Shown here in pieces: positions 15,891 through 24,268 of a stretch of DNA of 33,528 nt. The stretch is from Bacillota bacterium (GTDB lineage: Bacteria > Bacillota > Sulfobacillia > JAMDAP01 > JAJYMS01): positions 1 through 33,528 of the forward strand of contig JAJYMS010000119.1 of the NCBI GenBank assembly GCA_021786825.1, written 5' to 3'. The position numbers were made by a program, and so were the translations under genes. Numbering within the stretch: position 1 is the stretch's first letter; every line of letters begins with the position of its first letter. The notes under the pieces were generated by a model. That model worked only from the letters and a program-made list of their open reading frames with translations. It did not search any database and was not told the origin of the DNA.

Positions 15891-16433
15891 ATGGAAATGA
15901 CCCCGAGCCCCGCTCCGGAGACCTGGGGCCAGCCGATGCCAATGAGCCATTCCATGGTCAACGCACTGCGCTCGATCCTGCGCATGCTGGAAAGCGCCCG
16001 CCCGACCCTCGAACTCCTGCACTCCTTTCACTTTCAACTGATCATGTGCCCTGAACTTGCCCAGCTACCCGCGATGCAGCGCTTCTCCGAGCAGAGCCTG
16101 AAGAAGTTACATGCCTGCACCGCGGCGGCAGGGTTCCTACGCCGGATCCTCGGCGGCGAAACGGGGCCGGACCTGATGCGGGGTCTGCGCCAGGCCGTGC
16201 GGGAGATGTACACAGCCCACAAGGCGGCGACCACCGCTTTCACCGAACTGGAGCGCTCCGTGCCCGAGACCACGGCCCGCCGCCTCCTTCCGATCATCCG
16301 CCGGCTGCTGGCGCAGCTCACCCACATGCTTCGCACGATGGCCCCCGCCGTCTCGACGACCCTCGGGTTCCAGCCGGACGTTGATCCCCCGGACATGCTC
16401 GCCTGGCAGCCGCCGACGCCGTTCACGATGTAG
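15891..16433 (+). CDS. Hypothetical helical protein (180 aa)
   Basis: ATG after GGGAGGGA; ends 60 nt before a strong terminator. Confidence 0.65.
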   Translation: MEMTPSPAPETWGQPMPMSHSMVNALRSILRMLESARPTLELLHSFHFQLIMCPELAQLPAMQRFSEQSLKKLHACTAAAGFLRRILGGETGPDLMRGLRQAVREMYTAHKAATTAFTELERSVPETTARRLLPIIRRLLAQLTHMLRTMAPAVSTTLGFQPDVDPPDMLAWQPPTPFTM

Positions 16434-16492
16434 CTCTGCCGCCGCGCGGTGCCGGGTGGACCGCGCCGGGTCGACCGCCCCGGACTGCCAGG

Positions 16493-16528
16493 CCGCGGGC
16501 CCCCATCGGAGGGGCCCGCGGTTTTTTT
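16493..16528 (+). terminator. Rho-independent terminator
   Basis: CCGCGGGCCCC (16493-16503) / GGGGCCCGCGG (16511-16521) followed by T7 (16522-16528). Confidence 0.92.
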
Positions 16529-16813
16529 GAGAGGGGGTCGACGCGGGGGCGGCAGGGGGGGTTGCGCCGGCCACCCTACTGAGCAGGACGGCGCCCATCC
16601 TGGAATGCCAGGCAGTACTGGGACCGGGAGAAACAGGAGTGGGCCTACGCCTTCACAGACTGATAACCCTATCCGCCTTGGTCATCAGCCGAGAGCTGGG
16701 CGTCCTTCCCCGAAGGCTCCAAGAAGCGGTGCATGGCAGGCTCCGGTGTTGAGCCTACCAGAAGTTCAAGAACCCGGCCATTCGGGATTCAGCGGTGGCA
16801 CAGGTGGCAGCGC

Positions 16814-16820
16814 TTCGACA
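16814..16820 (-). promoter_or_regulatory. Perfect match to Spo0A box sequence (TGTCGAA on minus strand)
   Basis: CGCTTCGACATCCC in noncoding DNA upstream of the FMN-binding gene. Confidence 0.2.
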
Positions 16821-16907
16821 TCCCGGACCGACCAGATCGTCGGCCGAAGCTGCACGGAGCGAGAGGTGCACGGTTTAGCAACCCGGTCACCATGGCATCC
16901 TATCCGC

Positions 16908-18323
16908 ATGAGCCTTTTTTCGAATCAGAGAAAGACGCCGGAGATCGGGAAGGACGTCCTGCGCTACGCCGGGGTGGCCTTGGGGGGCCTGGCCGGCGGG
17001 ATTGGCGGGTTGTGGCTCTCACGCCGACTCTTGCAGTCTGTCGTTGGTACCCTCACCTCCCGCCTGCTGAGCGATCCCTACCAGGAAAACCTTTGGGGGT
17101 TCGTGTCAGCCTCGATTCGTACGCCCCCGATGGAAATCGTGGAGACCAAGTTGCGGGCCCAGGAAGGCAAGGCGCTGCAACGGCCCTTCGGTTCGCCGCG
17201 GAGGTTTCACGCTTTTGAGGGGCTTATGTTCGACATGGTGATGCTGGATCGCCTGCCCACCCCGGGCAACGTACCCGTGGACACCTCGGTGGTCCTGGGC
17301 AAGCGCGCCAAGCGCCCGCTGCGCCTGGAGTTGCCGGTCATGGTCTCCGGCATGGCGTACGGTCTGGCGCTCTCCGAGCGGGCCAAGGTCGCTCTGGCCA
17401 AGGGGACCGCGCTGGCCGGGACCGCTACCAACACGGGCGAGGGACCTTTTCTGCCGGCGGAGCGCGCGGCCGCCCGGTCGTTGGTCATCCAGTACAACCG
17501 TGGAAGCTGGAACAAGGAGCCTGAAATCCTCCGCCAGGCCGACATGATCGAGATCCAGTTTGGCCAGGGCGCCCAGGGGGCGATTGGTCACCGGATGCAG
17601 GCCAAGGACATCGACGCCACGCTGCGCACCAGCTTCGGGCTGCAACCAGGCCAGGACGCGATCGTTGAGGCGCGTCAGCCGGGGATCACCGGATCGCGGG
17701 AACTTCGCCGCCTGGTTGACGACCTGCGCAGGGAGACGGGGGGGGTCCCGATCGGGGTGAAATTGGGGGCCGGTAAGGGGCTTGAGAGGGACCTGGCCAT
17801 TATCCTGGACGCCGGCGTGGATTACGTGGCGATCGATGGCGCGGGGGCGGCCACCAAGGGGGCGCCGCCCATCCTGGAGGACGACTTCGGGCTCCCGACG
17901 GTTTATGCCCTGTGCCGTGCGGCGCGGTTCGTCCAGAGAGAAGGCCTGGCTGACCGGACCAGCCTGATCGTCATGGGCGGGCTGGCCACGCCCGGCGATT
18001 ATCTCAAGGCTCTCGCCCTGGGTGCCGATGCCGTCTATATCGGCACGGTTGCCCTCTTAGCCCTGGCGCACACGCAGATTGTCAAGTCCCTGCCGTGGGA
18101 ACCGCCCACCCAACTCATCTGGTACCGTGGGGCCGATCAGCACGAGTTTAATGTGGGCCAGGGCGCCAAGCATCTGGCCAACTATCTTCTCGCCTGCAAG
18201 GAGGAAATGGTCGAGGGCATCCGGGCTTTGGGCAAGCAATCCGTTGCCGAAGTCAACCTCGACGACCTGGTGGCCCTGGATCAGCTCACCGCCGACATCA
18301 CCGGGGCAACCCGGGCCTACTAG
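16908..18323 (+). CDS. FMN-binding glutamate synthase-like protein with N-terminal membrane segment
   Basis: N-term VLRYAGVALGGLAGGIGGLWLSRRLL; LPVMVSGMAYGLALSERAKVALAKGTALAGTATNTGEGPFLPAERAAA; IEIQFGQGAQGAIGHRM; IGVKLGAGKGLERDLAIILDAGVDYVAIDGAGAATKGAP; GLATPGDYLKALALGADAVYIGTVALLAL. Confidence 0.85.
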   Translation: MSLFSNQRKTPEIGKDVLRYAGVALGGLAGGIGGLWLSRRLLQSVVGTLTSRLLSDPYQENLWGFVSASIRTPPMEIVETKLRAQEGKALQRPFGSPRRFHAFEGLMFDMVMLDRLPTPGNVPVDTSVVLGKRAKRPLRLELPVMVSGMAYGLALSERAKVALAKGTALAGTATNTGEGPFLPAERAAARSLVIQYNRGSWNKEPEILRQADMIEIQFGQGAQGAIGHRMQAKDIDATLRTSFGLQPGQDAIVEARQPGITGSRELRRLVDDLRRETGGVPIGVKLGAGKGLERDLAIILDAGVDYVAIDGAGAATKGAPPILEDDFGLPTVYALCRAARFVQREGLADRTSLIVMGGLATPGDYLKALALGADAVYIGTVALLALAHTQIVKSLPWEPPTQLIWYRGADQHEFNVGQGAKHLANYLLACKEEMVEGIRALGKQSVAEVNLDDLVALDQLTADITGATRAY

Positions 18324-18408
18324 CAGGAATCGGGACCGCCCCCGGGAAGTACCATTCATGTAGGAGTACGGTTCACTTACATGGAGGGATCAGGGGGGAG
18401 AGGTCCGG

Positions 18409-19593
18409 ATGGAAGAGACCCGGGTGGGAGAAGCCTGTTCAGGTACCCCTGGTCGCGGCGGGGGCCAGGGCGACCTGCAGCGCGAGGTGCTGGAGGCCGG
18501 GCGGTGCACCGCCTGCGGGATGTGCGTGGGGCTGTGTCCCTACATCAAGTCGGTGCGCGACCGGGTGGCGGTCATCCATCCCTGCGGGGTGGAGGAGGGC
18601 GCCTGCTACGCCGTTTGCCCCCGGACGCCGGAGCGGCCGGTGACCTCGGGACAGGCCGGGGATGAGCCGGCGGCCAAGAGCCAGGTGGTAGACGATCCCG
18701 TGTTGGGGCTCCACCTGGCCTTGCTTTACGCGCGGGCCACCTCCCCACCGGTCGCCGCCCGGGGGCAGTACGGCGGGACGGTCACGGCCCTGGTTCTCGC
18801 GGCCCTGCGGACGGGTGAAATCGACCTCGCCCTGCTCACCGGCCCGGGCTCGGCTCCCCACTACTTTCCCCGCCCGGTGCTGGCGCGAAACCGGGAGGAG
18901 GTCCTGGCCTGCGCGGGGTCGCGCTACGTGGCGGTGCCCGGCCTGGCCCTCCTGAACGATCGGTGGCGGCGCCGCGGCGCGACGGAGCCCCTCGCCGGGC
19001 TGAGCCACCCCGGTGAGCGGCTGGGCGTTATCGGGCGCCCCTGCCAGGTGAGGGCGGTCCGCCAGGCGCAACGGCTGCAAGCCGGACCGGCCGAACCCGT
19101 CGGCCTTACCGTCGGACTCTTCTGCTTCTGGGCGCTGTCGGCCGACTTCCACCGCTTCCTGGGGGCGCGGGTGAACCTGGGGAAGGTCAGCCGAATCGAC
19201 GTGCCCAAGGACGGCCTGGAGGTGAGGACCCGCGAAGGACGCGTCTACCGCTGGCCGGTGGAGGACGTGCGCCCGTACATTCGCCCCGCCTGCCAGGCCT
19301 GCGCCGACAGCACCGCCGAGGCGGCCGACCTGGCGGTCGGCTCGACCGAGCACGACCCGGGCTGGAACACCCTGATTGTCCGCACCCCCCGCGGCGGCGA
19401 ACTGGTGGAGCGGGCGGCGCGGGAAGGGCAACTGGAGGTCAAACCCTACCCGGCCGAGCGCCTGGAGATTCTGCGCGCGGCCGTCCTGGGAAAAAAGGAG
19501 CGCGTGGCCCGGCAGGCGGGGGCGGCCGGGACGGGCGAACCCGCGGTTGCGGGCGGCGGCGAACCCGCGGCGGAAGGGGGGGGCGCGGGATGA
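18409..19593 (+). CDS. FrhB/FdhB-like (coenzyme F420 hydrogenase/dehydrogenase beta subunit family) iron-sulfur protein
   Basis: CTACGMCVGLCP near the N-terminus; ARGQYGGTVTALVLAALRTGEIDLALLTG; GVIGRPCQVRAVRQAQ; VGLFCFWALSADFHRFL; RPACQACADSTAEAADLAVGS. Confidence 0.82.
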   Translation: MEETRVGEACSGTPGRGGGQGDLQREVLEAGRCTACGMCVGLCPYIKSVRDRVAVIHPCGVEEGACYAVCPRTPERPVTSGQAGDEPAAKSQVVDDPVLGLHLALLYARATSPPVAARGQYGGTVTALVLAALRTGEIDLALLTGPGSAPHYFPRPVLARNREEVLACAGSRYVAVPGLALLNDRWRRRGATEPLAGLSHPGERLGVIGRPCQVRAVRQAQRLQAGPAEPVGLTVGLFCFWALSADFHRFLGARVNLGKVSRIDVPKDGLEVRTREGRVYRWPVEDVRPYIRPACQACADSTAEAADLAVGSTEHDPGWNTLIVRTPRGGELVERAAREGQLEVKPYPAERLEILRAAVLGKKERVARQAGAAGTGEPAVAGGGEPAAEGGGAG

Positions 19594-21578
19594 GCGCCCA
19601 CGGTGTCGGCCTGGACCGGCCCGGTCAACTGGTGCTCCTCTCAGGCAACGAGGCCATCGCCCGGGGGGCCCTCGAGGCGGGGGTGGCCTACGCGGCCTCC
19701 TACCCCGGCTCCCCATCGGCGGAGGTCCTGGGGACCCTGGCCCATTGGGCTAAGCGGTTCAACCTTTACGCGGAGTGGTCCACCAACGAGAAGGTCGCCC
19801 TGGAAGGCGCGGCGGCGGCCTCTTTCGCCGGGCTGCGGGCCATCATGGTGACAAAGCCCGACGGCCTGAACGTCGCCTTCGACTTCCTGACCAGCCTCAG
19901 CTACTCCGGCACCCGGGGAGGCCTGGTGATCGTGGTGGCCGACGACCCGGCCGGCCACTCCAGCACGAAGGAGGAGGACTCGCGCGGGCTCTTCAAACTG
20001 GCCGAGGTTCCGGTCCTGGAGCCATCCGACTTCCAGGAGGCCAAGGAGATGACCCGCTGGGCCTTTGCCCTCTCCGAGGAACTCGGCCTACCGGTGGGGA
20101 TCCGCAGCGTCACGCGCCTCTCCCACGCCCGCGGCAACGTGACCCTGGGCCCCCTGACCGGGCCGGGGGGGCGCCCGCGGCCGGCCTTCCGGCCCACCGA
20201 CCGTTACATCACCCTCCCTCCCGCCCACGCCGTCCTGCACCGCCGGCTGGCCGCGGCGGCCAGGGCGGCCGACCAGAACGAATTCAACCGCTACCGCGGC
20301 CCGGAGGGGGCGGCCCTGCTGGTGGTGACGGCGGGCCCCGGGTTCCGCTACGCCCAGGAGGCGGTGCGTCTCCTGGGTGTGGAGCGCTGGGTGGGGGTCG
20401 TGAAGCTCGGGATGTCCTGGCCCCTGCCGGAGGAGTTCCTGATTGGCCACCTCCGCCGCGCCCGCGAGGTCCTGTTCCTGGAGGAGGTCGATCCCTTCCT
20501 GGAGGAAGGCATCCGCGGCCTGGTCGCCCAGCGGGCAGCCGAACTCAAGCCCCTTCGCTTCTACGGCAAGCGCTCCGGGGAGGTGTCAGGCCCCCTGGGT
20601 CCGGGCGTGGGCGAATTGAACGTGGACGTGGCCATTGCCGCTCTGGCCCGGGTCACCGGCGTCGCGTATCGTCCCCGGCCGCAGAGCTACGGCGAGGAGG
20701 CGCGCCGGCTGGCGGGGGAGCTGCCGGAGCGGGACGTGGCCTTTTGTGCCGGTTGCCCGCACCGTGCTTCTTTCTGGGCCCTGAAAGCCGCCCTGGAGCT
20801 GGACGGGCGGCGGGGGGTCATCCTGGGGGACATCGGCTGCTACAGCCTGGGCGCGATGCGGACCGGGCATTATGCCCTGCGCACCCTGCACGCGATGGGC
20901 TCCGGGGTGGGATTGGCCAGCGGCCTGGGCAAGCTGAGCCGCTTCGGATTTGACCAGCCGCTGGTGGCCGTCGTGGGGGACTCGACCTTTTACCACGCCA
21001 CCTTCGCGGCGCTGCTCAACGCCCGCTACAACGGTGCGCGGTTCCTGCTGGTGGTACTGGACAATGGCACGACCGCCATGACCGGCCACCAGCCGCATCC
21101 GGGCACCGGGCGGGACGCCCTCGGCGAAGCGGCGGAGGTGACCAGCGTGGAGGCGGTCGCCGCCGCCCTGGGCATCCCCGTGCAGGTATGCGACCCCTAC
21201 GACGTGCCCCTGACCACCGAGACGGTTTTCGAGCTGCTGCAGGAGGGCGGGATCAAGATCCTGATCCTGCGGCGTGCCTGCGCCCTGCTGGCGCCGCGGA
21301 TGATGGCGCGGCCGCGGGCCAGGGTCCTGCCCGAGCGCTGCCTGGGCGACCGGTGCGGGTGCAACCGCTTCTGCAGCCGCGCGTATGGCTGCCCGGGCAT
21401 CTACTGGGACGCCCCCGCGGGCACGGCCCGCGTCGACCAGGCGGTCTGCGCCGGCTGCGGGGTCTGCGCCGACCTTTGCCCGGGGCGGGCCATCGTGGTG
21501 GAGGCGCCGGAAAACCTTGCCCCGGAGGTTCTCGAGGAGGTGCGGCAGTGGAGCTTGCCAAGAGCCCTCTCAACCTGA
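19590..21578 (+). CDS. iorA: Indolepyruvate:ferredoxin oxidoreductase alpha subunit
   Basis: LLSGNEAIARGALEAGVAYAASYPGSPSAEVLGTLA; TPP domain FCAGCPHRASFWALKAAL...GDIGCYSLGAMRTG; C-terminal ferredoxin segment CAGCGVCADLCPGRAIVVE. ATGA overlap with the upstream gene. Confidence 0.92.
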   Translation: MSAHGVGLDRPGQLVLLSGNEAIARGALEAGVAYAASYPGSPSAEVLGTLAHWAKRFNLYAEWSTNEKVALEGAAAASFAGLRAIMVTKPDGLNVAFDFLTSLSYSGTRGGLVIVVADDPAGHSSTKEEDSRGLFKLAEVPVLEPSDFQEAKEMTRWAFALSEELGLPVGIRSVTRLSHARGNVTLGPLTGPGGRPRPAFRPTDRYITLPPAHAVLHRRLAAAARAADQNEFNRYRGPEGAALLVVTAGPGFRYAQEAVRLLGVERWVGVVKLGMSWPLPEEFLIGHLRRAREVLFLEEVDPFLEEGIRGLVAQRAAELKPLRFYGKRSGEVSGPLGPGVGELNVDVAIAALARVTGVAYRPRPQSYGEEARRLAGELPERDVAFCAGCPHRASFWALKAALELDGRRGVILGDIGCYSLGAMRTGHYALRTLHAMGSGVGLASGLGKLSRFGFDQPLVAVVGDSTFYHATFAALLNARYNGARFLLVVLDNGTTAMTGHQPHPGTGRDALGEAAEVTSVEAVAAALGIPVQVCDPYDVPLTTETVFELLQEGGIKILILRRACALLAPRMMARPRARVLPERCLGDRCGCNRFCSRAYGCPGIYWDAPAGTARVDQAVCAGCGVCADLCPGRAIVVEAPENLAPEVLEEVRQWSLPRALST

Positions 21579-22177
21579 TCATCGCCGGCGTCGGCGGGCA
21601 GGGTAACGTACTTGCCTCGGAACTGCTGGCGACCGCCGCGACCGAGGCGGGGTACCGCGCCGTCGTGGGGGAGACCTTCGGTGTGTCCCAGCGGGGCGGG
21701 GCGGTGATGAGCCACGTCCGCGTCTTCACCGGGGATGCCGTGGGGCCGCTGGTGCCCCGCGGGCAGGCCGACATCGTGGTGGGGTTCGAACCGCTGGAAG
21801 CCTTGCGCGTCCTGCTCGATTACGGGCACCCCGGCGCGCGTGCCCTGGTGAACCGCCGCCCGAGCTACCCGCTGGCGGTCCTGCACGGTGAGGCTCCCTA
21901 CCCGCCGCCCGAGTCTCTGGCGGCGGCCATCCGGGAGATCACGTCGGAAACCCGCGACTTTCCGGCCACCGACCTGGCCGAGCAGGCGGGCAACTACCTG
22001 GCCCAGAACCTGGTGATGCTGGGGGCCCTGGCGGGCACGGGCTGGATCGCCATCCCGGTTGGTACTTTTCGCTCGGTCATCGCGGCCGGTTTTGCCGGCG
22101 AGGCGCGGGACTTGAACCAGCGGGCCTTCGCCCTCGGGTTGGCGGCGGCCACCGGGGAAGGCTATTCGCTGAGGTGA
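21548..22177 (+). CDS. iorB: Indolepyruvate:ferredoxin oxidoreductase beta subunit
   Basis: GTG start inside the iorA end; LNLIIAGVGGQGNVLASELLATAATEAGYRAVVGETFGVSQRGGAVMSHVRV. Confidence 0.9.
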   Translation: MELAKSPLNLIIAGVGGQGNVLASELLATAATEAGYRAVVGETFGVSQRGGAVMSHVRVFTGDAVGPLVPRGQADIVVGFEPLEALRVLLDYGHPGARALVNRRPSYPLAVLHGEAPYPPPESLAAAIREITSETRDFPATDLAEQAGNYLAQNLVMLGALAGTGWIAIPVGTFRSVIAAGFAGEARDLNQRAFALGLAAATGEGYSLR

Positions 22178-22183
22178 GGTGGT

Positions 22184-22639
22184 TTGCAGCAGCAGGAGAT
22201 TGTCGCCCAACTGCAGTACTTCTACTCCCTGGAGCGGCAGCAGGCGGACATGTACACCTCCCAGGGGCGGCAACAGGCTGATCGCTACCTGGCCGAGGTG
22301 TTCCGGGCCTTCGCCGACGTGGAGCAGCTCCACGCCGAACGGGTCGCCACGTTGCTGCGGCAGATCAGCGGGTCGGCGACGGTCGTCGGCGGGACGCTGG
22401 GACAACTGACGGGACGCGCCACCGGCTGGACCAGCGCCATGACCGGGTTGGCCAACCTGTTGCGCCTGGACATAGCCCTGGAGCGCAAGGCGATGTCCGA
22501 CTACCAGCACTTCCTGCTGCGTGCCGGAGACCCGCCCCACCTGGCGGTGCTGTGGACGAACCTGGTGGAGGAGGATCTGCACGCCGCCTGGATGGAGCGA
22601 AAACTGGCCAGGTTGCCGCACGGGAGGGAGAGGAAATAG
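22184..22639 (+). CDS. Ferritin-like (four-helix, possibly di-iron) protein
   Basis: TTG start; helical; two ExxH-containing helices (VEQLHAERV, VEEDLHAAWMERKL) and ERKAMSDYQHFL. Confidence 0.65.
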   Translation: MQQQEIVAQLQYFYSLERQQADMYTSQGRQQADRYLAEVFRAFADVEQLHAERVATLLRQISGSATVVGGTLGQLTGRATGWTSAMTGLANLLRLDIALERKAMSDYQHFLLRAGDPPHLAVLWTNLVEEDLHAAWMERKLARLPHGRERK

Positions 22640-22644
22640 AGACA

Positions 22645-23877
22645 ATGAGCACGGGGGAGGTTTTTCTGCACACCGCCCAGGCCTTCTTGCCGCGGCTGGT
22701 CGAGTTGCGCCGGGACTTTCACCGGCATCCGGAGTTGAGCAACGCCGAGCATCGCACTCAGGCCAGGGTGGCCGACGAGTTGCGGGGGCTCGGCGTCGAG
22801 GTGCAGACCGGGGTTGGGGGCACCGGGGTGGTGGGCGTGCTGGATCCGACCGGCGAGGCCGCCGGGGAGTCCCGGGGCGGAGCGGGGTCGCCCCGGCCCT
22901 GCGTCGCCCTGCGCGCCGACATGGACGCCCTGCCGATCCAGGAGGAGAACGACGTTCCTTACCGCTCCCAGGTCCCCGGGGTAATGCACGCCTGCGGTCA
23001 CGACTTTCACATGGCCGCCCTGCTGGGTGCCGCGATGCTGCTGGCGGCCCGCCGGGAGGCTTTGCCGGGACCGGTCAAGTTCATCTTCCAACCGTCGGAG
23101 GAGACGGTTTCCGGGGCCCGGCGGATGATCGAGGACGGCGTGCTCGACGCCCCGCCCGTGGACGCCATCTTCGGCTTTCACAACGTCCCCCTGCTGCCCG
23201 CCGGTCAGGTGGCGCTCAAGGAGGGACCGACGATGGCGGCGGTGGACACGGTCCACATCGACGTGGTGGGCGCGGGAGGCCACGGGGGGATTCCCCAGCG
23301 GACGGTCGACCCGATCGTCGCCGCGTCCGCCCTGGTGCTGGCCCTGCAGACGGTGGTCAGCCGGGGGGTGGACCCGCTGGAAGCGGCGGTGGTGACCATC
23401 GGCAGCTTCCAGGCGGGTACCGCCAGCAACATCATCCCCGACCGGGCGCAGTTGGCCGGCACGGTGCGGACCTTCAACCCGGCGGTGCGCGACTTGGCCG
23501 AAGCGGCGATCCGCCGGGTGGCGGAGGCGACCGTGGCGGCCTTCGGGGCCCGGGCGGAGGTGCGCTACGAGCGGGTGGTTCCGGCGGTGCGCAACGAAGC
23601 GGTGATGACCCGGATCGCCCGCCAGGCGGCGGCCGGGCTGCTGGGTGACGAGGCCATCCGGGAGGCCCAGATGACCACCGGCGGGGAGGACTTCGCCCTG
23701 TTCCTCGAGCGGGTGCCGGGTTGCTACCTCTCCATCGGCTCCGGCGATCCGGAGGGCGGCCCCGTGGCTCCCTGGCATTCCTCCCGGTATCAGGTGAACG
23801 AGTCGGCCCTCGCCGTCGCGGCGGCGGTGATGGCTCGCACGGCCCTGCTGGCCTTGAAGGAGTTGCGCCGCGCCTGA
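22645..23877 (+). CDS. M20D-family amidohydrolase/aminoacylase
   Basis: ATG after GGAAATAGAG; LRRDFHRHPELS, ALRADMDALPIQEE, MHACGHDFHMAALLGAAMLL, FIFQPSEE, GGHGGIPQRTVDPI, TGGEDFALFLERVPG. Confidence 0.92.
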   Translation: MSTGEVFLHTAQAFLPRLVELRRDFHRHPELSNAEHRTQARVADELRGLGVEVQTGVGGTGVVGVLDPTGEAAGESRGGAGSPRPCVALRADMDALPIQEENDVPYRSQVPGVMHACGHDFHMAALLGAAMLLAARREALPGPVKFIFQPSEETVSGARRMIEDGVLDAPPVDAIFGFHNVPLLPAGQVALKEGPTMAAVDTVHIDVVGAGGHGGIPQRTVDPIVAASALVLALQTVVSRGVDPLEAAVVTIGSFQAGTASNIIPDRAQLAGTVRTFNPAVRDLAEAAIRRVAEATVAAFGARAEVRYERVVPAVRNEAVMTRIARQAAAGLLGDEAIREAQMTTGGEDFALFLERVPGCYLSIGSGDPEGGPVAPWHSSRYQVNESALAVAAAVMARTALLALKELRRA

Positions 23878-23907
23878 CGCCCGGCGGCTTGGGAGGGCGG
23901 CCACCGA

Positions 23908-23914
23908 TTCGACA
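23908..23914 (-). promoter_or_regulatory. Perfect match to Spo0A box (TGTCGAA on minus strand)
   Basis: CCGATTCGACATCTG in the intergenic region upstream of the SLH-3D gene. Confidence 0.3.
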
Positions 23915-23988
23915 TCTGAATGTAATTTAACCACGCTAGAGGGTCAATCTAAAGTGATTGCCGTCACAAATAAATCATCATTCCCAGC

Positions 23989-24017
23989 TTGACCGGCCTG
24001 GTGGCTCAGGTTAGTAT
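23989..24017 (+). promoter_or_regulatory. Putative sigma-A promoter upstream of the structured RNA
   Basis: TTGACC (23989-23994), 17 nt spacer, TAGTAT (24012-24017). Confidence 0.5.
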
Positions 24018-24052
24018 GTAATACACAGTTGACTTCAAACGGTATGAAAATT

Positions 24053-24157
24053 CCGGGCGGAGAGCCCTGCGGCGCGAGCTCCAGAGGCTGCGAGCCCAGC
24101 GGGCCGAGAGCCAGGAGGCCGTCACCCTTGGTGTGGTGACACCGCCCGGTTTTTTTT
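24053..24157 (+). ncRNA. Structured RNA / leader attenuator ending in an intrinsic terminator; class not recognised
   Basis: Closing stem CCGGGCGG (24053-24060) / CCGCCCGG (24142-24149) followed by T8; interior hairpin GTCACC/GGTGAC and four imperfect 15-16-nt GAGCCC-type repeats (24059-24120). Confidence 0.6.
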
Positions 24158-24268
24158 GTCGCTAATTGGCACTCCCTGCGGGTCACCAGGGGGGACCCCC
24201 CGGGGGAGGAGAACCGGCTGGTGGGAAAGAATAACTAGAGTATGGCGTCCCGTGCACTGGAGGGAGAT

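Noticed and set aside
24059-24120. TRAP-type (G/U)AG repeat binding site in the structured RNA
   Set aside because: GAG triplets occur, but spacing is irregular rather than 2-3 nt.
24053-24157. CRISPR-like or protein-coding repeat array
   Set aside because: Repeats are 15-16 nt, contiguous without spacers and imperfect, and end in an intrinsic terminator; better explained as RNA structure.
24157-24240. Possible c-di-AMP (ydaO) riboswitch before the SLH-3D gene (CGCTAAT, GGGGGGACCCC)
   Set aside because: The GGTGAATCC-like and CAGCTAACCTCGTAAGCG segments of the consensus are absent.
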